From contig CANPTO010000004.1 in NCBI GenBank assembly GCA_947577025.1, forward strand, positions 40,859 through 104,858: 64,000 nt of DNA. Reading direction: 5' to 3'. The notes below the pieces were generated by a model. It saw nothing but the letters and a program-made list of their open reading frames with translations, searched no databases and was not told where the DNA came from. Shown here piece after piece: positions 1-9,347 of the stretch (position 1 is its first letter; every line of letters begins with the position of its first letter). A program made the translations under genes and the position numbers. Source of the stretch: an uncultured Clostridiaceae bacterium. Its GTDB lineage: Bacteria > Bacillota > Clostridia > TANB77 > CAG-508.

Positions 1-928
1 TCATATTAATTCCCCTAGCTACTACCTCTGACATATTTAATATTAATTCGTCTATTTCTTTTGGTGTTACTATAAAGTTAAAGTCTTTTGGTAATAATGC
101 CTCTTTTATTTGTTCGTAGTTATCTTCTTCTTTTAATTTGTTTAAATATTCATTTGATTTCGCTTCTTGTTGTAGTTTTTCTATAAATAAGTCTAGTGCA
201 TCATTTACTACTACTGCTGTTTCTACTACTGTTGGTATTCCTATTGCTATTACTGGTATGCCTAGCGTATTTACTGTTAATTCTTTTCTCGCATTTCCTA
301 CTCCTGCACCTGGTATTATTCCTGTGTCTGATAGTTGTATTGTACTACTTATTCTTTCCATACTTCTCGATGCTAATGCATCTATCACAATTAATAGTTT
401 TGGTTTTATATTATCTACTACCCCTTTTATTACTTCTAATGTTTCTATTCCTGTTGTTCCTAATACCCCTGGTGCTATTGCACTTACTGGTCTTGCGTTT
501 TCATCTATATATTGTGGCAGGTAGTTTATTATATGTCTTGTTACTTCTATGTCTTTTACTACATTTGGACCTAATGCATCTGGGGTTACTTCTTCATTTC
601 CAAGACCTACTATTAGTACATCTTCTTTGCTTTGTATTTTGTCTTCTACTAGTTTTCTTAGTTCATTTGCTAGTGTTTCAGCCGCTTTCCCCGCTTCTTC
701 TTCTGTTATAATATTCATTTTTTGAATGTCTATTGTTATATAGTTTCCTTTTTTCTTTCCTATTGCTTGTTCTCCTTCTTCATTTGTTATTTTTACTCTT
801 GTTACTTTTATTTTTTCAGTTATTTTCTCTTCCTCTGCCTCTACCCCCTCTACTTCATTTTCTATGTTATTTGCCTTTTTATACAAATCTCTTCTTTCAT
901 CTGCTAAGTCTGTTCTAAAATCATACAT
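1..928 (-). CDS. gpr: GPR, spore germination endopeptidase (partial, C-terminus outside window)
   Basis: Degrades the small acid-soluble proteins that coat spore DNA, releasing amino acids at germination. The N-terminus carries FRTDLADE (residues 4-11), like the TDLAxE autoprocessing site of the GPR zymogen. Asp117 (in TPDALGP) and Asp183 (in VIDALASR) have the same 66-residue spacing as the two catalytic aspartates of Bacillus megaterium GPR, and STIQLSDTGIIPGAGVGN is the family signature. The ATG is preceded by GGAGGG. About 309 codons are visible and the gene runs off the left edge, so only the last few residues are missing. It contains no in-frame CGG. Confidence 0.95.
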   Translation of the reverse strand, partial: MYDFRTDLADERRDLYKKANNIENEVEGVEAEEEKITEKIKVTRVKITNEEGEQAIGKKKGNYITIDIQKMNIITEEEAGKAAETLANELRKLVEDKIQSKEDVLIVGLGNEEVTPDALGPNVVKDIEVTRHIINYLPQYIDENARPVSAIAPGVLGTTGIETLEVIKGVVDNIKPKLLIVIDALASRSMERISSTIQLSDTGIIPGAGVGNARKELTVNTLGIPVIAIGIPTVVETAVVVNDALDLFIEKLQQEAKSNEYLNKLKEEDNYEQIKEALLPKDFNFIVTPKEIDELILNMSEVVARGINM

Positions 929-1064
929 AAAAAAATCCCTCCTTTTTTATTGCTCTTTCTATTATTGTGGGATTTTTTGGTGTTTTTATTCATTTTATTT
1001 TTCTTGCACTTGCCCTTTTGGCAATTTTTTTCGAAAAAGGGCCGTCCCTTTTAGTTGATTTTTT

Positions 1065-1925
1065 CCTAAATTGTTACTTGACTATTGGTTATATAACTTT
1101 TATAATGTTTATTGATGATTAATATCGTATTTAAAACGATAGCTATATTAAAATTTTATAGTATTTAATATTTTTTTCTAAACAGTCAATAATAAAATTA
1201 TAGGAGGAACAAAAGATGATACAAAAAATTAGAAATAGGAAATATCAATTTAAAAGGAATAATTTATCATTTAATAATGGAATTACTTTAATCTCTCTTG
1301 TGATTACAATAATATTGTTAATAATATTAGCAGGGGTTGCTATAAATTTGAGCATAGGAGAAAATGGGCTATTTAACAAGGCAAAATATGCAAAAGAGAA
1401 GTACTTAAATGCACAGGTAGATGAAGAAAAACAGTTAAATGAATTATATGAGGAATTAGGATTATTAGGTGAACTTCCAGAAAATACACCTCAAACAGAG
1501 GCTGGTAAAATTGTCAGAATTCCAAATTCTTGGGAAACTACTTTGCCAGCATATGTATCTGATAAAGATGGAAAAGAAGTAATAGCTAGTAAAAAAGTAG
1601 CTAGTGTATATGCAGTAAGTGCTGGAAATGGAAACACTATACCAGTGCCACTAGGTTTTTATTATGTAGGTGGAACAATTAATGGTGGTGTAGTAATATC
1701 AGATAGTAAAGATGACCAAAATAAGTATGCTGGAAAAGAAGATGTAAGTAAAGAGTTAAAAGGGAATCAATTTGTATGGATACCTTGTAGAATAGATGAA
1801 TATCATAAATTGGATTTTGGAAAAGAAGATGCAAAATGGGATATGGGGGTACATTCGTCTGAATACCCACAAATAAGAAAATATAGTGGCTTTTATATAG
1901 GCAGATATGAAGCAGGAGTAGCAAC
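1065..1925 (+). repeat. Left copy of an approximately 860-bp direct repeat
   Basis: Nearly identical to 3944-4804. It covers about 150 bases of upstream DNA, the ribosome-binding site and the first ~237 codons of the FGE gene. Only a few bases differ in the upstream part. Identity then decays through the FGE domain, which points to recent duplication or gene conversion of the promoter and N-terminal half. Confidence 0.9.
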
Positions 1926-2717
1926 ATTAAATAAAGAGAAAAAAGCAAATGGAGAAGCAAATCCATTTGATGATAGTGTAACATTTGATGGAGGAAAGTC
2001 ACTATTTGAAGCAGTAGGAATACAAACAGGAATAAATGGTTGGACATGGCAAAATTATGATTTTACAGCAAGAAGAACAGGAACGCCAGGAATAACAGGA
2101 ACAAATAAAGCTAGCCGGAAATGTAGTAGTTAAAGCAGATAGTATACCATATTATCATGCAGATTATTATACAGCAGTAGAAATGAGCGAAAGAATGTAT
2201 AGCACACACGATTATGTAAAAAGTGGATTAGTAACAGGAGCCCAATGGGATATGATGCTGAAATATATGCAGGATACGGGAAACGTAGATATAATATCAT
2301 CGGATTGGGGAAATTATGATAATGTATCATTGGCAAATTTAAGCCGGATATTATACCAATGTAAATTCTTCTTCATCCGCTTCAGTAAGAGGAGCAACAG
2401 ATGGATTTAAAAGTGCAGAAACATTAACAACAAACTCAGGAACAAATTCATTGGTAATATTAACAACAGGAGGAACAGAACAAGTAAAGAAGATGAATAT
2501 ATATGATGTAGCTGGAAACCTATGGGAGTGGACACAAGAAGCTTCATATGCAGATAACTTAGACTATAATATGAATGCAACCTTCAATAGTTACGTGCTT
2601 CGTGGTGGTTCTTTCTTTCATACTTATTCGAGTGTCTCTGCGTCTTACCGCGCTTACGATTATGCGCCTAACACCAACACTCGCAACGGGTTCCGCCTTG
2701 CACTTTATCTTCAGTAG
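1216..2717 (+). CDS. Pseudopilin-anchored FGE/C-type-lectin-fold protein, copy 1 (two CGG +1 sites)
   Basis: Residues 1-22 are a basic prepilin leader ending in Gly, followed by ITLISLVIT and a hydrophobic helix (about 23-46), as in clostridial type IV pilin-like proteins; position +5 is Ser instead of Glu. The rest resembles a formylglycine-generating-enzyme (sulfatase-modifying factor) domain, with FYIGRYEAG, IYDVAGNLWEWTQE and a terminal NGFRLALYLQ. Two in-frame CGG codons (2116-2118 and 2345-2347) break the frame. Omitting the C of each gives KASGNVVVKADS and NLSGYYTN, joining all three pieces into 499 aa, the same length as copy 2. GGAGG lies upstream of the ATG. Likely exported and displayed at the surface; no sulfatase is nearby, so a binding role is more likely than catalysis. 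Confidence 0.8.
2592..2717 (+). other. Candidate DGR variable region, copy 1
   Basis: These are the last 42 codons of the gene. The coding strand switches here from purine-rich to pyrimidine- and GC-richer DNA. The block aligns without gaps to 5470-5595 but differs at about 34 of 126 bases, mostly changing amino acids at the lectin-fold binding loop. The flanks (Tyr-Val-Leu-Arg and Gly-Phe-Arg...Ala-Leu-Tyr-Leu-Gln) are kept. This matches the layout of variable regions rewritten by diversity-generating retroelements. No template repeat or reverse transcriptase is visible in the window. Confidence 0.55.
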
Positions 2718-2742
2718 AATTGAAAATACAAGACTTGGGCGT

Positions 2743-2863
2743 TGGAAAGATTTGGGACGTGTCTAAAAATTTACAAACATATCTAACTAAAAATATATAT
2801 AACTATTTGATGTTTGTAAATTTTTAGACACGTCCCAAATCTTTCCACGTCCCAAATCTTTCC
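2743..2863. repeat. Inverted repeat, GGGACGYGTC family (copy 1)
   Basis: The left arm GGAAAGATTTGGGACGTGTC and following AT-rich bases are mirrored at 2806-2846. A further half-arm (ACGTCCCAAATCTTTCC) follows at 2847-2863. The structure sits directly after the FGE stop codon and can act as a terminator. Related copies lie at 5605, 14956, 41149, 42699 and 46716. Confidence 0.85.
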
Positions 2864-2897
2864 TGTCTTTATGTGAAATGAGCATACTAAACTTTCA

Positions 2898-3800
2898 TTA
2901 AATTTCTAGATCCTGTAATATTCTCAAATACGTATCTAACCTTAAATTGATATATCGTGCAAATAAATTCTCCATTGCTGACAAGTTATGTTTTATGTGA
3001 TATTCATCAAATGCATTATAGTATGCCATTCTGTCTGTAAATTTAATATCTATAGGCGGATATCCTGCTTTCATAAGTTCTAAATTAACAAGAAGTCGTC
3101 CCGTTCTGCCATTTCCGTCTATAAATGGATGGATTCCTTCAAATTCAATATGAAAACGGGCAAGTTTGGTTACAATGTGCTCATCACTTTTTGCAAAATC
3201 TTGTAGTAGTTGCTCCATTTTAGGTTTGATAAGATATGGTTGCACAGGTTCATGCTTTGCTCCCATAATATGAACTGGAATTCTTCGGTATACTCCTCTG
3301 CTATCTTTTTTGTCTGCAAGAACAAGATAATGAATTTGTTTTATGATGCTTTCGCTTATTGGCGCATTATCTTTTACCAGTTCTTCTACAAAATCAAATG
3401 CCTCTTTATGACCTACTGCTTCCATATGGTCTTTTAATGGCTTTTTATCAACTGTAAGACCTCGTAGAACTAAGTCTGTCTCTCTTAATGTAAGAGTATT
3501 TCCCTCAATAGCATTTGAATTATATGTGTATTCTACTATAAATTCTTCATTAAGTCTTGCAACTTCATCCTCGGTTAACGGTCTTTTACTGTCAAGTTCT
3601 TTTTTCTTACGGTCAATTTGTATAAATATACTTTCTTTTGATTTATATCGTCCATCTGTAGGTTTAGTGGCGTCAATTGGAATTTGCCATCCTCTACCTT
3701 CTTGATATGCTCCTGCAATTTTACCTTCAGAACAAAGTACACGTATTCTTCTGTCAGAAATTCCCCACTTTTCAGCGGCTTGTTTTACTGTCATAAACAT
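2898..3800 (-). CDS. Fic-domain AMP transferase with N-terminal DNA-binding-like domain
   Basis: Fic proteins transfer AMP or other nucleotide parts to target proteins. The catalytic motif HPFIDGNGRTGR is complete at residues 224-235. SNAIEG at 95-100 fits the (S/T)xxxE(G/N) inhibitory helix, so the protein is probably self-inhibited (class II architecture). Residues 1-45 (TVKQAAEKWGISDRRIR..., ending GRGWQIP) resemble an excisionase/MerR-type helix-turn-helix. AGGAGTG precedes the ATG. It lies between the two FGE duplicates on the opposite strand, with no partner antitoxin gene. Function beyond the family is unknown. Confidence 0.9.
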   Translation of the reverse strand: MFMTVKQAAEKWGISDRRIRVLCSEGKIAGAYQEGRGWQIPIDATKPTDGRYKSKESIFIQIDRKKKELDSKRPLTEDEVARLNEEFIVEYTYNSNAIEGNTLTLRETDLVLRGLTVDKKPLKDHMEAVGHKEAFDFVEELVKDNAPISESIIKQIHYLVLADKKDSRGVYRRIPVHIMGAKHEPVQPYLIKPKMEQLLQDFAKSDEHIVTKLARFHIEFEGIHPFIDGNGRTGRLLVNLELMKAGYPPIDIKFTDRMAYYNAFDEYHIKHNLSAMENLFARYINLRLDTYLRILQDLEI

Positions 3801-3943
3801 AAATTATCACTCCTAACTATTATTAGTATACCATTTTATCGGAATAATATCAATAATATAGGAATAATATTTTATGTACTTTCGGAATAATACATTAAAA
3901 TTATATAAATAGAATTCCTCAAAATTTTTATTATTACGTTTCC

Positions 3944-4804
3944 CCTAAATTGTTACTTGACTATTAGCTATATAGCCTTTATAATATTTATTGATGATTA
4001 ATATCGCATTTAAAACGATAGCTATATTAAAATTTTATAGTATTTAATATTTTTTTCTAAACAGTCAATAATAAAATTATAGGAGGAACAAAAGATGATA
4101 CAAAAAATTAGAAATAGGAAATATCAATTTAAAAGGAATAATTTATCATTTAATAATGGAATTACTTTAATCTCTCTTGTGATTACAATAATATTGTTAA
4201 TAATATTAGCAGGGGTTGCTATAAATTTGAGCATAGGAGAAAATGGGCTATTTAACAAGGCAAAATATGCAAAAGAGAAGTACTTAAATGCACAGGTAGA
4301 TGAAGAAAAACAGTTAAATGAATTATATGAGGAATTAGGATTATTAGGTGAACTTCCAGAAAATACACCTCAAACAGAGGCTGGTAAAATTGTCAGAATT
4401 CCAAATTCTTGGGAAACTACTTTGCCAGCATATGTATCTGATAAAGATGGAAAAGAAGTAATAGCTAGTAAAAAAGTAGCTAGTGTATATGCAGTAAGTG
4501 CTGGAAATGGAAACACTATACCAGTGCCACTAGGTTTTTATTATGTAGGTGGAACAATTAATGGTGGTGTAGTAATATCAGATAGTAAAGATGACCAAAA
4601 TAAGTATGCTGGAAAAGAAGATGTAAGTAAAGAGTTAAAAGGGAATCAATTTGTATGGATACCTTGTAGAATAGATGAATATCATAAATTGGATTTTGGA
4701 AAAGAAGATGCAAAATGGGATATGGGGGTACATTCGTCTGAATACCCACAAATAAGAAAATATAGTGGCTTTTATATAGGCAGATATGAAGCAGGAGTAG
4801 CAAC
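3944..4804 (+). repeat. Right copy of the approximately 860-bp direct repeat
   Basis: Partner of 1065-1925, offset by 2879 bases. The two copies bracket the Fic gene, so recombination between them could delete fic and one FGE copy or create hybrid genes. Confidence 0.9.
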
Positions 4805-5595
4805 GTTAAATCAAGAGAAAAAAGCAAATGGAGATGAGAACCCATTTGATGATAGTGTAACATTTGATGGAGGAAAGTCACTATTTGAGGCAGTAGGAAT
4901 ACAAACAGGAATAAATATCTGGAAGTTGCAAAATTATGACTTTACAGCAAGAAGGGCAGGAATGCCTGTAACAACAGGAACAAATAAAGCTAGCCGGAAA
5001 TGTAGTAATCAAAGCCGATAGTATACCATATTATCATGCAGATTATTATACAGCATTAGAAATGAGCGAAAGAATGTATAGCACACACGATTATGTAAGA
5101 AGTGGATTAGTAACAGGAACCCAATGGGATATGATGATGAAATACATGCAGGATACAGGAAACGTAGATATAATATCATCGGATTGGGGAAATTATGATA
5201 ATGTATCATTGGCAAATTTAACAGGATACTACACAAATGTGACATATTCAACTAACAGTAGTACATTAGGAGCAACAGATGGCTTCAAAATCGCTGAGTC
5301 ATTAACAACAAATTCAGGATCAAACTCATGGGTACTATTAACAACAGGAGGAACAGAGCAAGTAAAGAAAATGAATATATATGATGTAGCAGGAAACCTA
5401 TATGAATGGACTCAGGAAGCAGCTTATAGAAAAAATATATCGTATGGAGATGACTCAATTTACAACACATACGTGCTTCGTAGTGGTGCTTTCCGCAATG
5501 CATCATCTACTGACCCTGCAGCTTACCGTGCTTGCACTTACGCACTTAATGCTAGCACTACCTATGGGTTCCGTATTGCACTTTATCTTCAATAG
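4095..5595 (+). CDS. Pseudopilin-anchored FGE/C-type-lectin-fold protein, copy 2 (one CGG +1 site)
   Basis: Same architecture as the gene at 1216: prepilin leader and helix (residues 1-46), then an FGE-like domain ending in YGFRIALYLQ. The first ~237 codons are almost identical to copy 1; the remainder diverges. One in-frame CGG (4995-4997) interrupts it, and skipping its C restores KASGNVVIKADS and a single 499-aa product. At the place where copy 1 has its second CGG, this copy has an uninterrupted LTGYYTN, direct evidence that the extra C in copy 1 is an insertion before a glycine codon. Confidence 0.82.
5470..5595 (+). other. Candidate DGR variable region, copy 2
   Basis: Same position, length (126 bases) and flanks as 2592-2717, but with different residues in the loop. 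About half of the differences have an A in one copy, as adenine-directed mutagenesis would give. Around ten are C/T differences, which a single shared template explains poorly. Confidence 0.55.
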
Positions 5596-5604
5596 AATTG
5601 AAAA

Positions 5605-5697
5605 GGAAAGATTTGGGACGTGTCTAAAAATTAAAAAAAATAATAAAAAAAAAATTTATTTTTTTTTTTAAATTTTTAGACACGTCCCAAATCTTTC
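5605..5697. repeat. Inverted repeat, GGGACGYGTC family (copy 2)
   Basis: Perfect arms GGAAAGATTTGGGACGTGTC / GACACGTCCCAAATCTTTCC around an A/T core. It lies 3' of FGE copy 2, in the same place as the repeat at 2743, so the element was duplicated with the gene or is its terminator. Confidence 0.85.
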
Positions 5698-5738
5698 CTC
5701 CCACGTTCTAAATATTTTCTCCTAATTTTTTCCATTTT

Positions 5739-6763
5739 CTAACAATATCTGCATAATATTGCTTCTAGCCCTATATTTAAATCTATTTGACCTATTTTGT
5801 AATTATTGTCTAGGTTTATTAGCTCTTGTAAAATTTCTCTTAGTTCTTTTTCTTTGAAGTAGCTTGCTTGTGTTTTGTATTTTGATACTAGAAATGTTTG
5901 ATTTGCTTTTAGTTTTAAGCTTTCTGTTATATTTTTGTTATATTTTTCGCATAGTTTCACTATATATAATTTTTTAAAGTGATTATAAAGTGTTATTAGT
6001 ATTTTTTGCACTGGTTCTTTATTGTATATTAGGTTATTTAATACTTCTAGGGCTTTTGATATGTTTTTCTTTCCTAGGTTATCTGTTAGTTCAAATATTA
6101 TACTTTCTATTTTTTTTATGCATAATATGTCTATGCTTTGTTTTGTTATTTTTCCACCTTCTCCTGTATATTCTATTTGTTTCCTTATTTCATTTATTAA
6201 GTCTTGCATGTTACATCCGCATACATTCTATTAAATATTTTATGGTAGAATCGTCTATTGTTACTTTGTATGCATTACATACCACCTTTATTCTGTTTAC
6301 TATTTGTATTGGTTTTAATTCCTCAAAATTGCATACTTTTCCTAGTTTCTCTATTGTTTTATATAATTCATTTTTATCTACTTCTTGTTCTATAAATACA
6401 ATTGTTACTGTTTTATTTATTATTTCTATGTTTTCTTCTATATATGTATTTATTTTTTTTACTATTTCAGAGTTTGCCCCTACTTTCTTTCTTCCATCTT
6501 TTTTGAATATTCCGTGAGTCTCTTACTATTATTAGTTTTTTTTCATACCCAAATGCTGGTGTTTCTATTTCTGACAATAATGAATTTATATTATTTGCAT
6601 CTATTTTTATATAATTTATTCCTGAAATTATTTTTCCAAAATTATTTTTTATCTTTTTTATACATGATTCTAAAAGGAAGGTTTCTTCCCCATATAATAA
6701 GTATATACTATTTAATTTTCCTTCTTTTAATTCTTTTTCTAAATTTTCTATTGTTACTTGCAT
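5739..6763 (-). CDS. holA: DNA polymerase III delta subunit (two CGG +1 sites)
   Basis: Clamp-loader subunit that opens the sliding clamp. The N-terminal part carries SIYLLYGEETFLLE and the C-terminal part NMQDLINEIRKQIEY, typical of HolA. The frame is broken at two in-frame CGG codons, 6512-6514 and 6217-6219. Skipping the C in each gives RDSGIFKKDG and IECMGCNMQDLINE, a continuous 340-aa protein of normal family length. The glycine before NMQDL is conserved in the family. holA is normally essential, so two independent null frameshifts are unlikely unless they are corrected during translation or are sequence errors. Confidence 0.88.
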
Positions 6764-6973
6764 AATAAACGTAAATTCCTTTCTTTTACGCTTTTATATT
6801 ATCATTTTATATTATTAAATTCAAGTTATTTTAGGTATTTTTGCTTATAGATTTTCTTAGTAGTAGTTACTTTTCTCATGTTAATTTAATAAATTCTATT
6901 GTACTTTATGTTATTCTCTGTTATAATTTTATTATTACTTTGTTAACTTTTTTCAAATAATGGAGGAAAAAAA

Positions 6974-7168
6974 ATGTTTAAAAATTTCCGGAAAAATTTA
7001 AGTGTTAGATTAATGAACAAAAGTGATAATTTTATTATTGCTGCAAGGGCTATTAAACTATCTAATCCTGATGATGCTAATGATGATTTAAATCATATAT
7101 TTAACCATTTAGTTCTAAAAGCTCTTGTATATGAAATTTGCTCAAAGTTGTTATACCGTAATAATTAA
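6974..7168 (+). CDS. Small unrecognised protein (64 aa) with an in-frame CGG
   Basis: The ATG has a good ribosome-binding site (GGAGG, 7 bases away), and the ORF ends just before a strong hairpin. No family recognised. Codon 6 is CGG (6989-6991). A +1 shift there would stop two codons later, so full-length product needs CGG read as an amino acid. A later ATG at codon 15 has no clear ribosome-binding site. It is one of three exceptions to the frameshift pattern, or a gene that is rarely completed. Confidence 0.5.
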   Translation: MFKNFRKNLSVRLMNKSDNFIIAARAIKLSNPDDANDDLNHIFNHLVLKALVYEICSKLLYRNN

Positions 7169-7173
7169 ATTAG

Positions 7174-7291
7174 AAAAAGTCTTCCAAATGGGATGGAAGA
7201 AATTGACATACTTTATCTTTTAAAAATGTGTCAATTTCCTCCGTCCCATTTGGCACCATTTGGCAATTTTTCCCCTTTGGAAGACTTTTTT
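7174..7291. terminator. Large bidirectional hairpin between convergent genes
   Basis: Outer arms AAAAAGTCTTCC and GGAAGACTTTTT, with an inner inverted repeat containing CCAAATGGGA and TCCCATTTGG. It ends in a T run on both strands and lies between the 64-aa ORF and the convergent glycosidase. Confidence 0.8.
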
Positions 7292-7303
7292 ACAGCCCCT
7301 TTT

Positions 7304-9306
7304 TTAATTTAATATTATTCTAAATACTTCTGCTATACTCCATGCTTGCTGTATTGTTCCTTTTGCCTCATATGGTTTTGCTGAATCATATAGTTCTGCT
7401 ATTCCTCCTATTGTGTTTCCTTGTTTAAATTCTTTTATAAATGTGTTTTTTACATTTTGTATAAATTTATTTAGTTCTTCTTCTAATTCTTTCTTTTTTG
7501 TTTTTGCTTTTTCCGCTTCTACTATTTTCTTGAATGCATCATAATATATTCCTAATAACCATGGCCATGTTATTCCTTGGTGATAGCTTAAATCTCTTTT
7601 TAGGCTGTCTCCTTCGTATATTTCTACATAGTTTTCCTCTCCTTTTGCTAATGTTTTTAAGCCATAGTTGTTTAATAATTTTTTTGTTATTGTGTTGAAT
7701 GTTTCTTTTGCTATTTCTGATTTAGGGTCTATTACTGGGTATGTAAGTGATAGCGCAAATAGCGCATTCGGTCTTATTTTATTATCGCCTAAAACATCAT
7801 ATAAACATTTCCTTTTTTTATTATAGAACTTTTCATCAAAGCTTTTTTTACATTTTTGGGCTAACTTTTTATATTTTTTACTCTTTTCTTCACTTTCAAA
7901 TTCTTTACTTAGTTTTTCCATTATTTTTAAGCTATTATACCACATTGCATTTATTTCTACTGCTTTTCCATTTCTTGGTGTTACTACATAGTTTCCTATT
8001 TTTGCATCCATCCATGTATTTTGTGTGGTTTCTGTTCCTGAGGAAATTAGCCCATCTTCATCTAGGTATATGTTATTATCATCTATATCTATTTTTGTGC
8101 AATATGCATCTATTACTTTTTCTAGTACTGGATATATTTGTTCTTTTATAAATTCTTTGTCTTTTGTATAGTTTATATATTTTTGTATTTGCTCAAATAG
8201 CAGTAGTGATGCATCTACACTGTTGTATAGTGGTCTATTATCATAGCCTGAGTATCCATTTGGTACTAGTCCGTATTTTATATCTCTTATCATTGTTTGT
8301 AGTACTTCTTTTGCTATTTCAAATCTTTTTGTTTTTAATAGTAATCCTTCAAATGATATTAGTGTGTCTCTTCCCCAGTCTAAAAACCATGGGTATCCTG
8401 CAATTATTGTATGTAGTTTAAATGATGGCCTATATACTACAAAGTTGTCTGCTGCTATTATATAGTCTCTTATTAGTTTTTCGTCTGATATAGTATTTTC
8501 TAGTTCAGAATCATATACTAGTTCGGTGATTCTTGCTATTTCTTTATTTATTACTTCTTCTGCATTTATTTCTTCTATGTTTTCTTCTAATGATGCTACA
8601 AATGTTATGCTTTTTTGCTCATTTTCGTTTATTTCTATTTCATATCTTCCTGGAATTGCATGGTTTTCTTCTGCGTTAAATCCTCTTTTTTCTTCTTCTA
8701 TATAGTACATATTTTTAAAACTATCATTTTCATGTTTTATGTATTGCCCCTCTGACATGTTTATATATATTGGTGTTGTTGATTGCTTATCTATTACTAG
8801 TTTTAGCTTTTTGTCTTTTTGCCATTGGGCTATTTCAAATTCATGATCATATGTATCTTTGTGGAAGTCTCTAAAGTTTACTAGTGGAGTTACTGTTAGT
8901 TTTGCTTTACTTCCGATTGTTAAATACTTTATATAATATTACTACAGTATTTTTTCCATATTGCATACATATGTATTTTTTTATTATGATATTTTCTATT
9001 TTGTATGTATATATTGGAATATATTCTTTTTCAAAGCTTACTAAATATTTATAACCTTCTGATATATAGGTTTTGCCTATATTTGAGTATATGTTATATT
9101 TTTTTCCTTGTATTTCTATACTTTCATCTACTTTTGAAAGTATTAAGTTTCTTCTGCCTGGTGGTGAAAGTGGGGCTACTAATAAACCATGGTATCTTCT
9201 TGTATTTGCTCCGAACAATGGTAGTACTTGCGTATCCTCCTATTCCATTTGTTATTAGCCATTCTTTTTTTATCCCATCTTTTAATTCTATATTTTCATA
9301 TTTCAT
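7304..9306 (-). CDS. Glycogen-debranching-type glycosidase, GH133-like (two CGG +1 sites)
   Basis: Probably cleaves alpha-1,6 branches of glycogen-like glucans. The N-terminus has WLITNGIGGYAS followed by GANTRRYHGLLVAPL. The (alpha/alpha)6 domain shows WFLDWGRDTLISFEGL, NTWMDAKIG, NGKAVEINAMWYN and YHQGITWPWLLG. Two in-frame CGG codons (9211-9213 and 8913-8915) split it. Dropping each C joins TTIVGANTRRYHG and VFNNGSKAKLTVTPLVNFRDFH and gives 666 aa, a usual length. The glycine before ANTRRYHG is conserved. GAGGAG precedes the ATG. Confidence 0.88.
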
Positions 9307-9347
9307 TTATATCTCCTCTTTTGTATTTTTGCTTTGCATGCTTTTTA

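Noticed and set aside
196..711. Leu-rich ORF opposite gpr, and similar Leu/Phe/Ser-rich ORFs opposite other genes
   Set aside because: These are reading shadows of AT-rich genes on the other strand, without ribosome-binding sites or family features.
2592..2717. A template repeat or reverse transcriptase within the window
   Set aside because: I found no third copy of the variable block and no ORF with a reverse-transcriptase YxDD context.
6988..6991. CCGG restriction or methylation site as the common factor behind the frameshifts
   Set aside because: Several break sites read CTTCGG, GTTCGG, AATCGG or AAACGG, so CCGG is not shared. The common feature is the in-frame CGG triplet.
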